Below are positions 16,590-26,063 of a DNA stretch of 64,000 nucleotides, in pieces. The position numbers and the translations under genes were made by a program. Location: contig NZ_CP013106.1 in the NCBI RefSeq assembly GCF_001431725.1, forward strand, positions 1,736,001 to 1,800,000, written 5' to 3'. The stretch is from Halomonas huangheensis (GTDB lineage: Bacteria > Pseudomonadota > Gammaproteobacteria > Pseudomonadales > Halomonadaceae). The number at the start of each line of letters is the position of its first letter. Position 1 is the stretch's first letter. The notes below the pieces were generated by a model. That model did no database searches. It was not told the origin of the DNA and saw only the letters and a list, made by a program, of their open reading frames with translations.

Positions 16590-18577
16590 CAGGAGTCCTT
16601 CGGAGAGCGACGCTGGCGTCGAGCAGGGGCGCTGCTGGAGCGAGACTTGCGCTGGCTGGAGCTGGACTTTGAACGGCCGCTCTTGCCAGTGCGTTGCGTG
16701 GTCGTCGAGCGACGCCGCTTGCGCGGGGCGGCAGCATCGGGAATGCCCTGATGGCGGCGAGCCTCGCCCAGGGCTTGTGCCAGCCGCTGAGTGTCGGCGG
16801 CCGCCACCAGTTGATGCAGGTCGGTAACGAGGGCATCGAGGAACGGCGCCGGGTCGCCCTGGTTGGCGATGTCTTCCAGACGTTGCTCCCAGACAGCGGT
16901 GCGCTCAGGGCGGCCTACGGCCGGAGGCACGGAGTGGATCAACGCTACTCCCAACTGCGTGGCACGCAGGGCCTTGCCCTCACGTACCAGGTAGCAGCGA
17001 TCGATCAGGGTCTCGATGATGTTGGCTCGAGTGGCCTCGGTGCCGAGTCCGTCGGTGTCGCGCAGAGTGCGACGTACCTCGCTGTTCTCGACATAGCGGG
17101 CGATATTCATCATCGCCTTGATCAGACTGGCATCGGTGAAGTGTTCTGGTGGACGCGTCTGCTTGTCCTCGACTTCGGTATCCAGAACCCGGCAGCTTTC
17201 TCCCTGGCGCAGGCTGGGCAGCGGCGGTGTTTCCTCACGGGTAGTAAATAGCGGCTTCCAGCCAGCAGCGATGATTTCCTGGCCAGAGGCGCGGAAACGC
17301 TCGTCGAGGATATGGAACTCTGCCTTGACCTCACATGTTTCCAGCGGTGGGTAGAACTGGGCCAGTACGTTACGTGTGATCAGTCGATAGACGTCAGCTT
17401 CCTGTTTTGACAGACGCGCTGGGTCAAAGGGCTTTCCGGTCGGTGAAAGAGCATGGTGAGCCCCGACTTTGCTGTCATCCCAGGCCCTGGATCGCAGGCT
17501 CATATCGGCGTTGTTCAGCCAACTGCTAAGGACTGTGTCCCTGGCGCAGGCGCTGGCCAGCAGGGCCGGCATCCCGCCAAGGTGCTCTCGAGGCAGGTAA
17601 CGGCAGTCGGAGCGTGGATAGGTAATCAGTTGATGACGTTCATAGAGTCGTTGACAGATATCCAGCACGGCCTTGGCCGATAGGCCGTGGCGGCGCGCTG
17701 CATCGACCTGGAGTGCCGATAGTGAGTAAGGCAGAGGTGGCGGTTGGCGACGCTGACGACGGTCCAGCTCCGCGAGTCGTCCCTCGGCGCCTTTCAGGCG
17801 GGCCGCCAGCTCGTCCGCTGGGGGGCGTTCCAGTAGACGGCCACGGTCATCGAGACGATGATGCTCGCCGGGTACCCACCAGGCTTTCAATTGCCCGGCG
17901 GACACCGCGAGCTGTGCCCACAGGACGTAAAACGGGTAGGGCGTGAAGTCGCGGATCTCCTCGTCACGCTTGACCACCAGGCCCAGTACCGGGGTCTGCA
18001 CTCGCCCGATGGAAAGCACGCCATCATGGCCGGCCTGGCGACCAATCAGGGTCCATGCGCGGGTCAGATTGATACCGTACAGCCAGTCGGCACGGGAACG
18101 AGCTTCTGCCGCCCGATAGAGCGGCAGGTAACGGGCATTGTCCTCGATGCGTGCCAGTGCTCGCGTCACCGCTGGTCGGTTGAGGTCACTGATCAGCAGG
18201 CGCGAAATCGGGCCTTTCCAGCCAAGATACTCGATCACTTCCTGGACCAGCAGTTGGCCTTCGCGATCCGGATCTCCGGCGTGTACCACGCTGGAAGCAC
18301 GCTTGAGCAGACCGCGCAGCACGCTGAGTTGCCCACGCGCCTTGGGGCGTGGCACCAGCTTCCATCGTTGCGGCACAATGGGGAGATGGTCTCGTCGCCA
18401 GGTCTTGAAGGAGGCATCGTAGGCATCCGGAGGGGCCTGCTCTAGAAGATGGCCGACACACCAGCTGACGATAGTATCTCCGGCTTCGAGGTAGCCCTCA
18501 CGACGTTGTGCAGATGCAGGCAATGCCTCGGCGATGGCGCGAGCCAGGCTGGGTTTTTCCGCAATGATCAAACGCAT
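16589..18577 (-). CDS. topB: DNA topoisomerase III
   Basis: A type IA topoisomerase of 662 residues that decatenates DNA. It begins with the TOPRIM domain (MRLIIAEKPSLARAIAEAL; DPDREGQLL). The active-site tyrosine lies in QLITYPRSDCRYLP. LSIGRVQTPVLGLVV and LGTEATRANIIETL are further type IA motifs. The C-terminus is a Lys/Arg/Ser-rich tail of about 45 residues, likely for DNA binding, in place of zinc fingers. I chose ATG 18577, where family similarity begins, over an upstream in-frame start. Confidence 0.94.
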   Translation of the reverse strand: MRLIIAEKPSLARAIAEALPASAQRREGYLEAGDTIVSWCVGHLLEQAPPDAYDASFKTWRRDHLPIVPQRWKLVPRPKARGQLSVLRGLLKRASSVVHAGDPDREGQLLVQEVIEYLGWKGPISRLLISDLNRPAVTRALARIEDNARYLPLYRAAEARSRADWLYGINLTRAWTLIGRQAGHDGVLSIGRVQTPVLGLVVKRDEEIRDFTPYPFYVLWAQLAVSAGQLKAWWVPGEHHRLDDRGRLLERPPADELAARLKGAEGRLAELDRRQRRQPPPLPYSLSALQVDAARRHGLSAKAVLDICQRLYERHQLITYPRSDCRYLPREHLGGMPALLASACARDTVLSSWLNNADMSLRSRAWDDSKVGAHHALSPTGKPFDPARLSKQEADVYRLITRNVLAQFYPPLETCEVKAEFHILDERFRASGQEIIAAGWKPLFTTREETPPLPSLRQGESCRVLDTEVEDKQTRPPEHFTDASLIKAMMNIARYVENSEVRRTLRDTDGLGTEATRANIIETLIDRCYLVREGKALRATQLGVALIHSVPPAVGRPERTAVWEQRLEDIANQGDPAPFLDALVTDLHQLVAAADTQRLAQALGEARRHQGIPDAAAPRKRRRSTTTQRTGKSGRSKSSSSQRKSRSSSAPARRQRRSPKDS

Positions 18578-19107
18578 GGAAACGAGATATCCATAAAGAG
18601 ATATGTATATTCTTCCAGTATGTTGCAAGCGATGCCAGATTTACCATTACACTTGCTGTGTACAAGTATCATATCGGTTTTTATGGCACCCTTTGTGAGC
18701 TCTGGTCGGCAGCTTGTTGAGCTCTGGTCAAAAGCTTGTTGAGTTCTGGTCGGAAGCTTGTGTAGTGCATGGTCTTGCGGTTTGTAGGCGATGGAGATTT
18801 TTCCGTGCTGCCATTTTCTCCAGGTGGCGACCAGACTGGACCGAGCTCGAAAGGAATGGGCTGGTGTCACTGAATAATGCCACGGATGGAATTATTCAGA
18901 GGATCCCTGGTGCTTTCCGAGTTATCAGCGCTCTGCTGCTGATATCATGGGCATCGATGAATCACGACGGGAACCTGGAAGGCTCCGGGTTGGTTAAGTT
19001 AGATACAAGTATGCAGGAACTGCTGCATGTCAGGCATCGTAGGGCGGAACTGCCCATGATGGCCTGGTGCTGGTAGACTGTGTCGCTTTTTGAGTTTGGA
19101 GAAGGCA
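18578..19107. other. 530-bp spacer between topB and the SEC-C gene: array and several inverted repeats
   Basis: No convincing gene. Contents: a 22-bp unit repeated three times (18697-18762), a perfect inverted repeat TGAATAAT-N12-ATTATTCA (18871-18898), TATCAGC-N8-GCTGATA (18923-18944), ATGCAG-N6-CTGCAT (19011-19028) and a short GGGC/GCCC hairpin (19042-19055). The run of four inverted repeats in under 200 bp directly before the SEC-C gene may be a structured leader or an unannotated RNA. Confidence 0.5.
18697..18762 (+). repeat. Tandem array, 22 bp x 3
   Basis: Units begin at 18697, 18719 and 18741. Each starts GAGCTCTGGTC (GAGTTCTGGTC in the third) and ends AGCTTGT(T/G). Changes between copies are confined to a few positions in the middle and at the ends. 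Confidence 0.9.
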
Positions 19108-20952
19108 ATGCTGGCAGTATGGGTGGATCAACTGCTGGGCTTTGCCTCGGGCGCCCTCGCAGCCATTCGACAGGACGAACGTTATCCGACCTTGATGCGT
19201 TGGGCGAGGGAGCAAGGCCCGGGGCGAGTAGGTGGAGACAAGGCGTTGGCGCAAGCGCTGGCGCCGGAACTGTGGTCGCAGACGCCACTGGAGCGCCTCG
19301 GATTTGCCTGCGAGATGCTCGCGCGTCCGGGGCGTAATGAGCCCTGCTGGTGCGATTCGGGCCGCAAGATGAAGCAGTGCTGTGGCGCTGTCAGTCTACC
19401 GGGGCATCTGCCGCCACACCTGATGTGGATGCTGTCGCTGCGCGAATGGAAGGGCAACACCCTCAAGGCAGCGCTGGCCAGTGGTAGAGCACCGGCTCAG
19501 GCGCTACTGGAAGCGGGTCTGATCGCTGCGGAATCAGGGCAACGTGGTCGCGCTCAGCAGATACTCGAGTCGTTGTTCGACAATGCTGACTGGGACCGAC
19601 TACCTGAACAGGCGGAACCAGCCTTCGAAATTCTTCTCGACCTGTTCCAGGAGCGTGGCTTCTACCGCAAGCGCGAGGCATTACTCGACGAAGTGCTTGA
19701 TCGTGGGCCGATGTTCCTGCGTGGTGTAGCGCTGGAACGTCTGTGCCTGATGCATCTGGACAATGACGACCTGGACAGTGCGCGCTCAGCCTTTGTGCGT
19801 GCCCAGCAGGCGCTTCCGGATTCGCCGACGCTGGCGTATATCGAGGCCATGCTGTTGCTGCATGAGGGGCATGAGGAGGAGGCCGTCGAGCGTTCCCGCT
19901 TCTGGCTGCGTCGTTTGACTCGCAGTGGTGAGCTCGACGCCGATCAGTTGCAGTTTCTTGCCGATCTTGCCGACAATCCCGGTGCCACACTGGCGGATCA
20001 ATTGCTGAGTGCCGAGGAGGACCTTGGCGAGCCGTTGGTAGGGCTTCAGACCCTGCTGGCGGAGTTGACGCCACCACCTCCGCTGCATGTTGAGCAGAAG
20101 GACGGAGAGCTGGTTTATCACTCCTCTGCGCGTGAGGACACCTTCTACGCAGCCTTCCATGAGGGCTTCCAGGTGGAGGTCGACCCTGACGCCGCCATGG
20201 GCTTTCTCGGCGACCCCTGGGTCAATGCCGGTCAGTGGCTGCCGGTTCTGTGCTCCAGCCCGGAGCAACTGGACTCACCGGCCGTACTGCAGTCCCTGGC
20301 GCTGGCGCTGACCAGTCGCTTCGGTAGCTTGCCGTGGATGGCGCCGAGTCTTTTCGAACCGCTGGCTGAGCGTCTGGAACGCTGGTTGATCCAGATCCGT
20401 CAGGCCGGTGAAGGACCTTTCTCCTGGGATCGTGGTGACAATGCTCAGCTACTGCGTGCCGGCCTGGCATTGGTAGTGGGAATGGAGCGTGGCTCCCGTC
20501 AACACTCACGTGAGCTGGCTGAACTGCTGCTGTCGCTGGACAATGGCGATAGCCTGGGGCTGCGTGAGCTGGTACTGGATCAGCTGTTGCGCGAAGGTCG
20601 CAATGATGAAGCGCTGGAAATCAGTCGAGAGGCGCTGGCCAGTACCGCGGAAGATGAGCCGGTGGCCCTGTTGGGTATGTACATGGGGCAGGTGCTGGCG
20701 TTGTATCGCCTTGGTGAACTGGACGAAGCTGCCAGTGCGCTGGAGCGTGCGAGACGCCACAACGGCCATGCTGTCATGTTGCTGTGTGCCGATAATCCCA
20801 GGCCAGCCAATGTGGCATCCAATATCACTGGCGCCGAAGTTGAGCCCGGTACCAGAGCCGAGGCCTGGCAGTACCGCACCCTGATGCGGGATCAGTGGCG
20901 CAGCACGCCAGGTGCGCTCGATTGGCTCAATAGTGTCGTGTCTCGCAGTTAA
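19108..20952 (+). CDS. SEC-C motif and TPR-like repeat protein
   Basis: A 614-residue cytoplasmic protein. Near residues 72-95 it has RPGRNEPCWCDSGRKMKQCC, the zinc-binding SEC-C motif (CxC...CC) found at the SecA C-terminus and in many unrelated proteins. The long helical remainder has TPR-like repeats (for example ALLEAGLIAAESGQRGRAQQ and DDLDSARSAFVRAQQALPDS), suggesting a protein-interaction scaffold. ATG 19108 is preceded by GGAGAAGG; an in-frame TTG at 19090 is less likely. No catalytic motif was found. Its stop overlaps the ampG stop by two bases on the opposite strand. Function unknown. Confidence 0.75.
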   Translation: MLAVWVDQLLGFASGALAAIRQDERYPTLMRWAREQGPGRVGGDKALAQALAPELWSQTPLERLGFACEMLARPGRNEPCWCDSGRKMKQCCGAVSLPGHLPPHLMWMLSLREWKGNTLKAALASGRAPAQALLEAGLIAAESGQRGRAQQILESLFDNADWDRLPEQAEPAFEILLDLFQERGFYRKREALLDEVLDRGPMFLRGVALERLCLMHLDNDDLDSARSAFVRAQQALPDSPTLAYIEAMLLLHEGHEEEAVERSRFWLRRLTRSGELDADQLQFLADLADNPGATLADQLLSAEEDLGEPLVGLQTLLAELTPPPPLHVEQKDGELVYHSSAREDTFYAAFHEGFQVEVDPDAAMGFLGDPWVNAGQWLPVLCSSPEQLDSPAVLQSLALALTSRFGSLPWMAPSLFEPLAERLERWLIQIRQAGEGPFSWDRGDNAQLLRAGLALVVGMERGSRQHSRELAELLLSLDNGDSLGLRELVLDQLLREGRNDEALEISREALASTAEDEPVALLGMYMGQVLALYRLGELDEAASALERARRHNGHAVMLLCADNPRPANVASNITGAEVEPGTRAEAWQYRTLMRDQWRSTPGALDWLNSVVSRS

Positions 20953-22337
20953 CCTTGTTGCGTCTGCTCGGTGGTGCCTTCCTCAGTGGTGGGCACCAAC
21001 TGATGACGCCAGATGTTCCATGCCATCAGGATCGCCGGAATGCCCATTATCGAGGCAATCACGAAGAAGCTGGTGTAGCCGAAGTCAGTGACCACCAGAC
21101 CGCCGAAACCAGACAGGAATTTGCCCGGCAGAGTCATCAGCGACGAGAAGATGGCGTATTGGGTGGCGGTATAGCCGCGTGATGTCAGGCTCGATAGAAA
21201 GGCCACGAAGACCGCACTGGCGAGCCCGTTGCTGAGGTTGTCGCCAGTGATGGTGATCACCAGCATGGCAATGTTGTCGCCACTATTGGCGAGTACTGCA
21301 AACACCAGATTGGTAGCGGCAGTCATGATCGCCCCGAGCACCAGAATGCGGCCGATGCCGTAGCGAGCCACCAGCAGTCCACCCAGCAAGCCCCCCAATA
21401 GACTCATGATCACGCCGAACACCTTGGTGACATCGGCGATGGTCTTCAGGTCGAAACCCAGGTCGATGTACAGCGGGTAAGCCATGGATGCCATCGCCAG
21501 GTCGCTGATGCGGTACATTGCGATAAAAGCCAGCAGGTAGAAGCCGAATCGGCCATAGCGTTGCCACAGGTCGACAAAGGGGCTGCGGAATAGCACCAGC
21601 CAGGCGCCGACACGCTTGGCGGCACGTCCTCTATGGCGGTGAACGCGAAGGTAGTGGCGCAATTGCGGGTCACTGCGGAAGGTGGATGAGCGTGAACGGC
21701 GTGTTGGCTCGGGACGCAACAGTACCGTCAGCATCCCGATCCCCACCAGAACGGCCATGGTCAGGTAGGCGAAGTGCCAGGACCAGTCCTGAGCGAGGTG
21801 CAGGGCGCCGGCGCCGGCCATGATCAGGCCGCCGCGATAGCCGATGATATAGGTGGAAGCCATCGCCGCCTGCAGATTCTCTTCGGCGGACTCAATGCGG
21901 AACGCATCGATGGCGATATCCTGGGTGGCCGAACCGAAGGCGACCATCAAGGCAAAGCCTGCCACCAGCCATAGCTGATTGACTTCGCTTCCGGCGGCGA
22001 TGCTCGACATGCCGACCAGCCCTATCATCATCAGTGCCTGCCCACAGAGCATCCAGCTGCGTCGCTGCCCCAGCCAGCGAGTCAGCAGGGGGATGGCCAC
22101 GCCATCGACGACCGGTGCCCAGATGACCTTGACCGAGTAGATCAGGCCGATCCAGGAGAAGAAGCCGATGGCAGCGACTTCCACGCCGCTGGAGCGCAAC
22201 CAGGTTGTCAGGGTAGAGAAGACCAGCAGGAAGGGAAGACCAGCAGAAAAGCCCAGAAACAGCATGGTGACGACGGGAGCCTTGAGGTAGATCGCCAGGC
22301 TGTCGCGCCAGTTGCGCTGTCGTAAGGTGTCGGGCAT
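20949..22337 (-). CDS. ampG: AmpG-family muropeptide transporter (MFS)
   Basis: A 462-residue MFS permease with about 12-14 hydrophobic segments. AmpG imports GlcNAc-anhydroMurNAc peptides from the periplasm for cell-wall recycling. Family traits are FLGFSAGLPFLLVFSTLTTWLR near the start, FSWIGLIYSVKVIWAP and GSATQDIAIDAFRIE. I chose ATG 22337 with GGAG nine bases upstream. The gene is convergent with the SEC-C gene, overlapping stop codons, and divergent from rfaH. AmiD at 28965-29927, also in peptidoglycan recycling, is in the same window but not linked to it. Confidence 0.9.
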   Translation of the reverse strand: MPDTLRQRNWRDSLAIYLKAPVVTMLFLGFSAGLPFLLVFSTLTTWLRSSGVEVAAIGFFSWIGLIYSVKVIWAPVVDGVAIPLLTRWLGQRRSWMLCGQALMMIGLVGMSSIAAGSEVNQLWLVAGFALMVAFGSATQDIAIDAFRIESAEENLQAAMASTYIIGYRGGLIMAGAGALHLAQDWSWHFAYLTMAVLVGIGMLTVLLRPEPTRRSRSSTFRSDPQLRHYLRVHRHRGRAAKRVGAWLVLFRSPFVDLWQRYGRFGFYLLAFIAMYRISDLAMASMAYPLYIDLGFDLKTIADVTKVFGVIMSLLGGLLGGLLVARYGIGRILVLGAIMTAATNLVFAVLANSGDNIAMLVITITGDNLSNGLASAVFVAFLSSLTSRGYTATQYAIFSSLMTLPGKFLSGFGGLVVTDFGYTSFFVIASIMGIPAILMAWNIWRHQLVPTTEEGTTEQTQQG

Positions 22338-22643
22338 GTAGAAGACTCCGGGCTGTTCATGAAGAAGGTCAACAGGATCAGTGAGGCCGCAGCTCACGAT
22401 CCATAGATGTTAGAATGTTCGTTTAACGGACGTTGCTCGACAGTGTCACCGATCACACTCTGACGTTTGGCTATCGGAAACGATGCAGGCGTCGCTCATT
22501 GCTGTTCGGTGACAGCGTCGTGCGGCTGTCATCACGGAATTGTTACAGAGCCGCGTTGGCGATACCACCCACCCGGGCCTCGTCCTTGGCGATGCCCGGC
22601 CTGGCAATGGTACACCGCCTGCGGCGGGATTGATGGGAGAAGC
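22338..22643. other. Spacer between divergent ampG and rfaH
   Basis: About 306 bp that should hold both promoters. TTAGAATG near 22410 resembles a -10 box, but no matching -35 was found. No operator, repeat or small gene was recognised. Confidence 0.4.
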
Positions 22644-23186
22644 ATGAGTCATACCGATCAAACCACTGACACGCCAGACGATGAACCACCGCGCTGGTAT
22701 GTCGTTCAGTGCAAGGGGGGCGAGTCATTCCGTGCGGCCGAGCATCTGGCCAACCAGAACTATGAATTGTTCCACCCCGTGCTGGAAGTACAGAAGAAGC
22801 GCCGCGGGCGTCTTGAATGGGTGCAGGAACCACTGTTTCCCCACTACCTGTTTCTGCGCCTCGATCGCGTGGCCAGCAACTGGCGTCCGATACGCTCGAC
22901 GCGCGGTGTTCTGCGTATCGTGACATTCGGCAAGGCCATGCCCGTCCCGGTCAGCGATGAGTTGGTCGATCTACTACGCCAACACGGTGTCACGCGTAGC
23001 GAGGATCCGCGACAACTGTATTTCCGGCAGGGTGAATCTGTAGATATCACCGAAGGCCCCTTCAAGGACCTGCAGGCAGTTTTCGAGAGTCACAAGGGTG
23101 AAGAAAGGGCGATCGTGCTGCTCAACCTGTTGCATCGTCAGCAGCGTCTTGAAATGCCAGTTTCGCAGCTCAAGCGCCACGATTGA
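22644..23186 (+). CDS. rfaH: Transcription antiterminator RfaH (NusG paralogue)
   Basis: A 180-residue NusG-like factor. RfaH is recruited at ops sites and lets RNA polymerase read through long operons for LPS, capsule or secretion. The NGN domain starts RWYVVQCKGGESFRAAEHL. FPHYLFLRLD is conserved, and the C-terminal KOW-type region is GPFKDLQAVFESHKGEERAIVLLNLL. The final QRLEMPVSQLKRH matches the RfaH-type C-terminus rather than NusG. I chose ATG 22644, preceded by GGGAGAAGC. The gene stands alone, as RfaH does in other genera; no ops element was seen in the window. Confidence 0.88.
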   Translation: MSHTDQTTDTPDDEPPRWYVVQCKGGESFRAAEHLANQNYELFHPVLEVQKKRRGRLEWVQEPLFPHYLFLRLDRVASNWRPIRSTRGVLRIVTFGKAMPVPVSDELVDLLRQHGVTRSEDPRQLYFRQGESVDITEGPFKDLQAVFESHKGEERAIVLLNLLHRQQRLEMPVSQLKRHD

Positions 23187-23283
23187 GCAGGCTCCCCGAC
23201 ACTCATACAGCACTTCAGGTCAGACTTTTGGCCAGATTTCTGGCCAAGATATCCTGGCCGTCACACTTGATTCGGAGTTGAAG

Positions 23284-23790
23284 ATGAAGATTGCCTCACA
23301 GCAGGTCGTGAGCTTGCATTTCGTGCTGACCAATACGCTCAATGACGTACTGGATGACTCGCGCCAACGTGAGGAGCCGCTGGAGTACCTGCATGGTCAT
23401 GACAACCTGTTGGCAGGCCTGGAGCGCGCTCTTGAAGGCCACGAGGCGGGAGATCAACTCAACGTCACCCTGGCGGCAGCCGAGGCATATGGTGAGCGTG
23501 ATGAGTCGCTGGTACGCAAGGTGGGACGACAATCCTTTCCGGTATCCGAGCTGAAACCGGGAATGTGTTTTCAGACGCCCGGCGATGCCGGTCCTCAAAT
23601 CGTCACGGTGGTCGAGGTTGAGGGAGATAGTGTGACCATTGATACCAACCATCCATTGGCGGGCCAGCCCCTCAACTGGCAGCTCGAGGTGCTGGAAGTA
23701 CGTCCCGCGACACGCGCAGAACTGGCAAAGGGGCATCCATTGCCGCCGGGAACCGAGGCTTCTGCCGTTGAAGATCGCAAGGTGCTCTAG
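23284..23790 (+). CDS. FKBP-type peptidyl-prolyl isomerase, SlyD-like
   Basis: A 168-residue protein of the SlyD subfamily of FKBPs, folding helpers that catalyse proline cis-trans isomerisation. The start MKIASQQVVSLHFVLTN and LEYLHGHDNLLAGLERALEG mark the FKBP part. The inserted chaperone flap follows (AYGERDESLVRKVGRQSFP), and NHPLAGQPLNWQLEVLEVR is the usual return strand. Unlike E. coli SlyD it lacks a His/Cys-rich metal tail. A heptamer tandem array starts one base after the stop. Confidence 0.9.
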   Translation: MKIASQQVVSLHFVLTNTLNDVLDDSRQREEPLEYLHGHDNLLAGLERALEGHEAGDQLNVTLAAAEAYGERDESLVRKVGRQSFPVSELKPGMCFQTPGDAGPQIVTVVEVEGDSVTIDTNHPLAGQPLNWQLEVLEVRPATRAELAKGHPLPPGTEASAVEDRKVL

Positions 23791-23791
23791 G

Positions 23792-23882
23792 GCTATAAGC
23801 TATAAGCTATAAGCTATAAGCCACGAGCCACGAGCCACGAGCTACGAGCTACGAGCTACGAGCTACGAGCTACGAGCTACGA
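23792..23882 (+). repeat. Heptamer tandem array, 13 copies in three blocks
   Basis: 91 bp made of GCTATAA x4 (23792-23819), GCCACGA x3 (23820-23840) and GCTACGA x6 (23841-23882). Blocks of identical variants suggest stepwise expansion. A related but more degenerate heptamer array lies at 33594-33649. Confidence 0.95.
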
Positions 23883-24135
23883 ACCATTAGCCATGAACCT
23901 GGTTGCCCATCCCTATGATGAATTGACGGGCGGTGACTGTGAATTTGATGCAGATCATTATCGCTGGTTGGCGAAGCAAGTAGGATAGCGACATCGACAT
24001 CACGCAGAGATTGCCGTGTTGAGGCAGCTCTCTCGATGACCGTCATGGTCAGTTCGGTCGCCATCGCCATTGGGATACATGGTCACTTGCGACGTTCATC
24101 TTCGCAGATACCGAACTGTCGTCCTTCGTCAGGGG

Positions 24136-24161
24136 AGGGGGACTCAGAACCCCCCTTTTTT
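24136..24161 (+). terminator. Intrinsic terminator (first of two)
   Basis: Stem AGGGGG/CCCCCT with a 9-base loop followed by five or more T. It points along the plus strand. Confidence 0.75.
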
Positions 24162-24162
24162 C

Positions 24163-24193
24163 AACCGACCCTTATTGGGTCGGTTTTTTTTGG
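24163..24193 (+). terminator. Intrinsic terminator (second of two)
   Basis: Stem AACCGACCC (24163-24171) paired with GGGTCGGTT (24177-24185) around a 5-base loop, followed by a run of T. This is a textbook Rho-independent terminator one base after the first one. Confidence 0.9.
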
Positions 24194-24308
24194 TGATGAT
24201 TTTTTCTGGCGGGATGTTTGGCAGCAAGCTCTGCACTGCTCTCATTGCTTGAGAGCAGCGACTGATGTCGTGGAGTAGGCTGTGGAGTGGACCGTGGAGT
24301 AGAGAGAA

Positions 24309-24335
24309 GCGTCGGCGCGCGGGGCCCGCCGACGC
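24309..24335 (-). terminator. Terminator of proS
   Basis: GCGTCGGCG pairs with CGCCGACGC around a 9-base GC-rich loop. On the minus strand it is followed by TTCTCTCT. It lies just 3' of proS. Confidence 0.75.
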
Positions 24336-24341
24336 AGCAGA

Positions 24342-26063
24342 TCAACGCTGAATGGTATTGCGCAGGAAGTCGACAATTCCGTCGAGGGCTACCATGGTCG
24401 CCTCGCTGTCGCGGCGACCCTTGTACTCCAGTTCACCGTTGTCGAGGCTGCGGTCTCCCACCACCACACGGTGCGGAATGCCCATCAGCTCCTGGTCGGC
24501 AAAACGCACGCCAGGTCGCAGGTCGCGGTCATCGAGCAGGACGTCGTAGCCAGCTCCGACGAGAGCATCGTGCAGGCGTTCAGACTCCTCGCGTACACGC
24601 TGTGACTTGTGCGCGTTCATCGGTACGATCGCCACCTGGAAAGGCGCCAGGGCATCCGGCCAGGTGATGCCATTGTCGTCATGGTTCTGCTCGATGGCAG
24701 CGGCAACCACACGGGTCACACCAATACCGTAGCACCCCATCCACGGATGGATAGCACGGCCTTCATCGCCAAGAACCGTCGCATTCATGGCTTCGCTGTA
24801 CTTGCGTCCCAACTGGAAGACATGGCCGACTTCGATGCCGCGCTTGATCGCCAGCACGCCCTTGCCGTCCGGAGACGGGTCGCCTTCGACGACATTGCGG
24901 ATATCGGCGACCTTGGGCAGAGGCGCGTCGCGCTCCCAGTTGATACCGAAGTAATGCTTGCCATCGGTATTGGCACCGGCACCGAAGTCGCTCATCAATG
25001 CCACGCTGCGGTCGATGATGATCGGCATTTCGAGGCCGACCGGTCCCAGCGAGCCGGGACCTGCGCCAACCGCGGCACGGATCTCGTCCTCTGTTGCCAT
25101 GGTCAGCGGGGTCGCGACTTCCTCGAGATGCTCCGCCTTGACCTCATTGAGCTCGTGATCACCACGAACCAGTAGTGCCACCAGACCGCCCTGTTCACCA
25201 CGTACCATCAGCGTCTTGATGGTCTTCTCGATGGGCAGACCATGCTGCTCGACCAGGGTGGCGATGGTTCTGGCGTTGGGGGTATCGACCAGTTCCATAT
25301 CCTGCTGGGGGGGCGGGCGTTGGGCGTCGCTGCCCAGTGGGGCCGCCAGTGCTTCGGCCTTCTCCATATTCGCGGCGTAGTCGGACTCGGTGGAGAAGAC
25401 GATATCATCCTCGCCGGAGTCGGCCAGCACGTGGAATTCATGGGACCCGGTGCCACCGATGGAGCCGTTGTCGGCGATCACCGGGCGGAAGTCGAGGCCC
25501 AGTCGCGTGAAGATGCGCGTATAGGCGTCGTACATCTTCTGGTAGGTTTCCTGCAGCGATTCCTCATCCACATGGAAGGAGTAGGCGTCCTTCATGATGA
25601 ACTCGCGGGAACGCATGACACCGAAGCGCGGGCGGATCTCGTCACGGAACTTGGTCTGGATCTGGTAGAAGTTGGCCGGCAACTGCTTGTAGCTGGAAAC
25701 CTCACGGCGCACCAGATCAGTGATCACTTCTTCGTGGGTCGGGCCGACGCAGTAATCGCGCTCATGGCGATCCTTGAGGCGCAGCAGCTCCGGACCATAC
25801 TGTTCCCAGCGGCCAGATTCCTGCCACAGCTCGGCTGGCTGAATCGCAGGCATCAATACTTCCTGCGCCCCAGCGCGATCCATTTCCTCGCGCACTACGC
25901 GTTCCACCTTGCGCAAGGTCTTCAGGCCAAGCGGCAACCAGCTATAGAGGCCTGACGTCAGGCGACGAATCATGCCGGAGCGCAGCATCAACTGGTGGCT
26001 GATGACTTCAGCGTCGGCAGGGGTTTCCTTCATGGTGGCGATGAGAAGCTCGGTGGCACGCAT
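24342..26063 (-). CDS. proS: Prolyl-tRNA synthetase
   Basis: ProS (573 residues, almost the length of the E. coli enzyme) charges tRNA-Pro. Class II signatures are present: motif 2 with [17 protein letters not shown], and motif 3 with [18 protein letters not shown]. The insertion between motifs (about residues 220-400) is the YbaK-like editing domain that removes Ala-tRNA-Pro, with [11 protein letters not shown] and [11 protein letters not shown] chose ATG 26063 ([19 protein letters not shown]), the usual family start. It is a single gene with its own terminator. Confidence 0.97.
   Translation of the reverse strand: MRATELLIATMKETPADAEVISHQLMLRSGMIRRLTSGLYSWLPLGLKTLRKVERVVREEMDRAGAQEVLMPAIQPAELWQESGRWEQYGPELLRLKDRHERDYCVGPTHEEVITDLVRREVSSYKQLPANFYQIQTKFRDEIRPRFGVMRSREFIMKDAYSFHVDEESLQETYQKMYDAYTRIFTRLGLDFRPVIADNGSIGGTGSHEFHVLADSGEDDIVFSTESDYAANMEKAEALAAPLGSDAQRPPPQQDMELVDTPNARTIATLVEQHGLPIEKTIKTLMVRGEQGGLVALLVRGDHELNEVKAEHLEEVATPLTMATEDEIRAAVGAGPGSLGPVGLEMPIIIDRSVALMSDFGAGANTDGKHYFGINWERDAPLPKVADIRNVVEGDPSPDGKGVLAIKRGIEVGHVFQLGRKYSEAMNATVLGDEGRAIHPWMGCYGIGVTRVVAAAIEQNHDDNGITWPDALAPFQVAIVPMNAHKSQRVREESERLHDALVGAGYDVLLDDRDLRPGVRFADQELMGIPHRVVVGDRSLDNGELEYKGRRDSEATMVALDGIVDFLRNTIQR

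Larger units (their letters stand above)
23791..24341. other. 551-bp spacer between the SlyD-like gene and proS
   Basis: Contents: a 13-copy heptamer array (23792-23882), about 250 bp of ordinary-looking sequence with only one short open frame (23893-23988, 31 codons, no clear ribosome-binding site), two consecutive plus-strand intrinsic terminators (24136-24193), and the proS terminator on the minus strand (24309-24335). The two terminators imply a transcript arriving from the left, either a long slyD 3' UTR or a small RNA. Confidence 0.55.

Noticed and set aside
18714..19076. 120-codon open frame between topB and the SEC-C gene
   Set aside because: It starts in the 22-bp array, has poor codon use and no recognisable domain; the inverted repeats argue for a non-coding role.
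23893..23988. 31-codon open frame in the slyD-proS spacer
   Set aside because: No ribosome-binding site and no similarity; mentioned only as part of the spacer.
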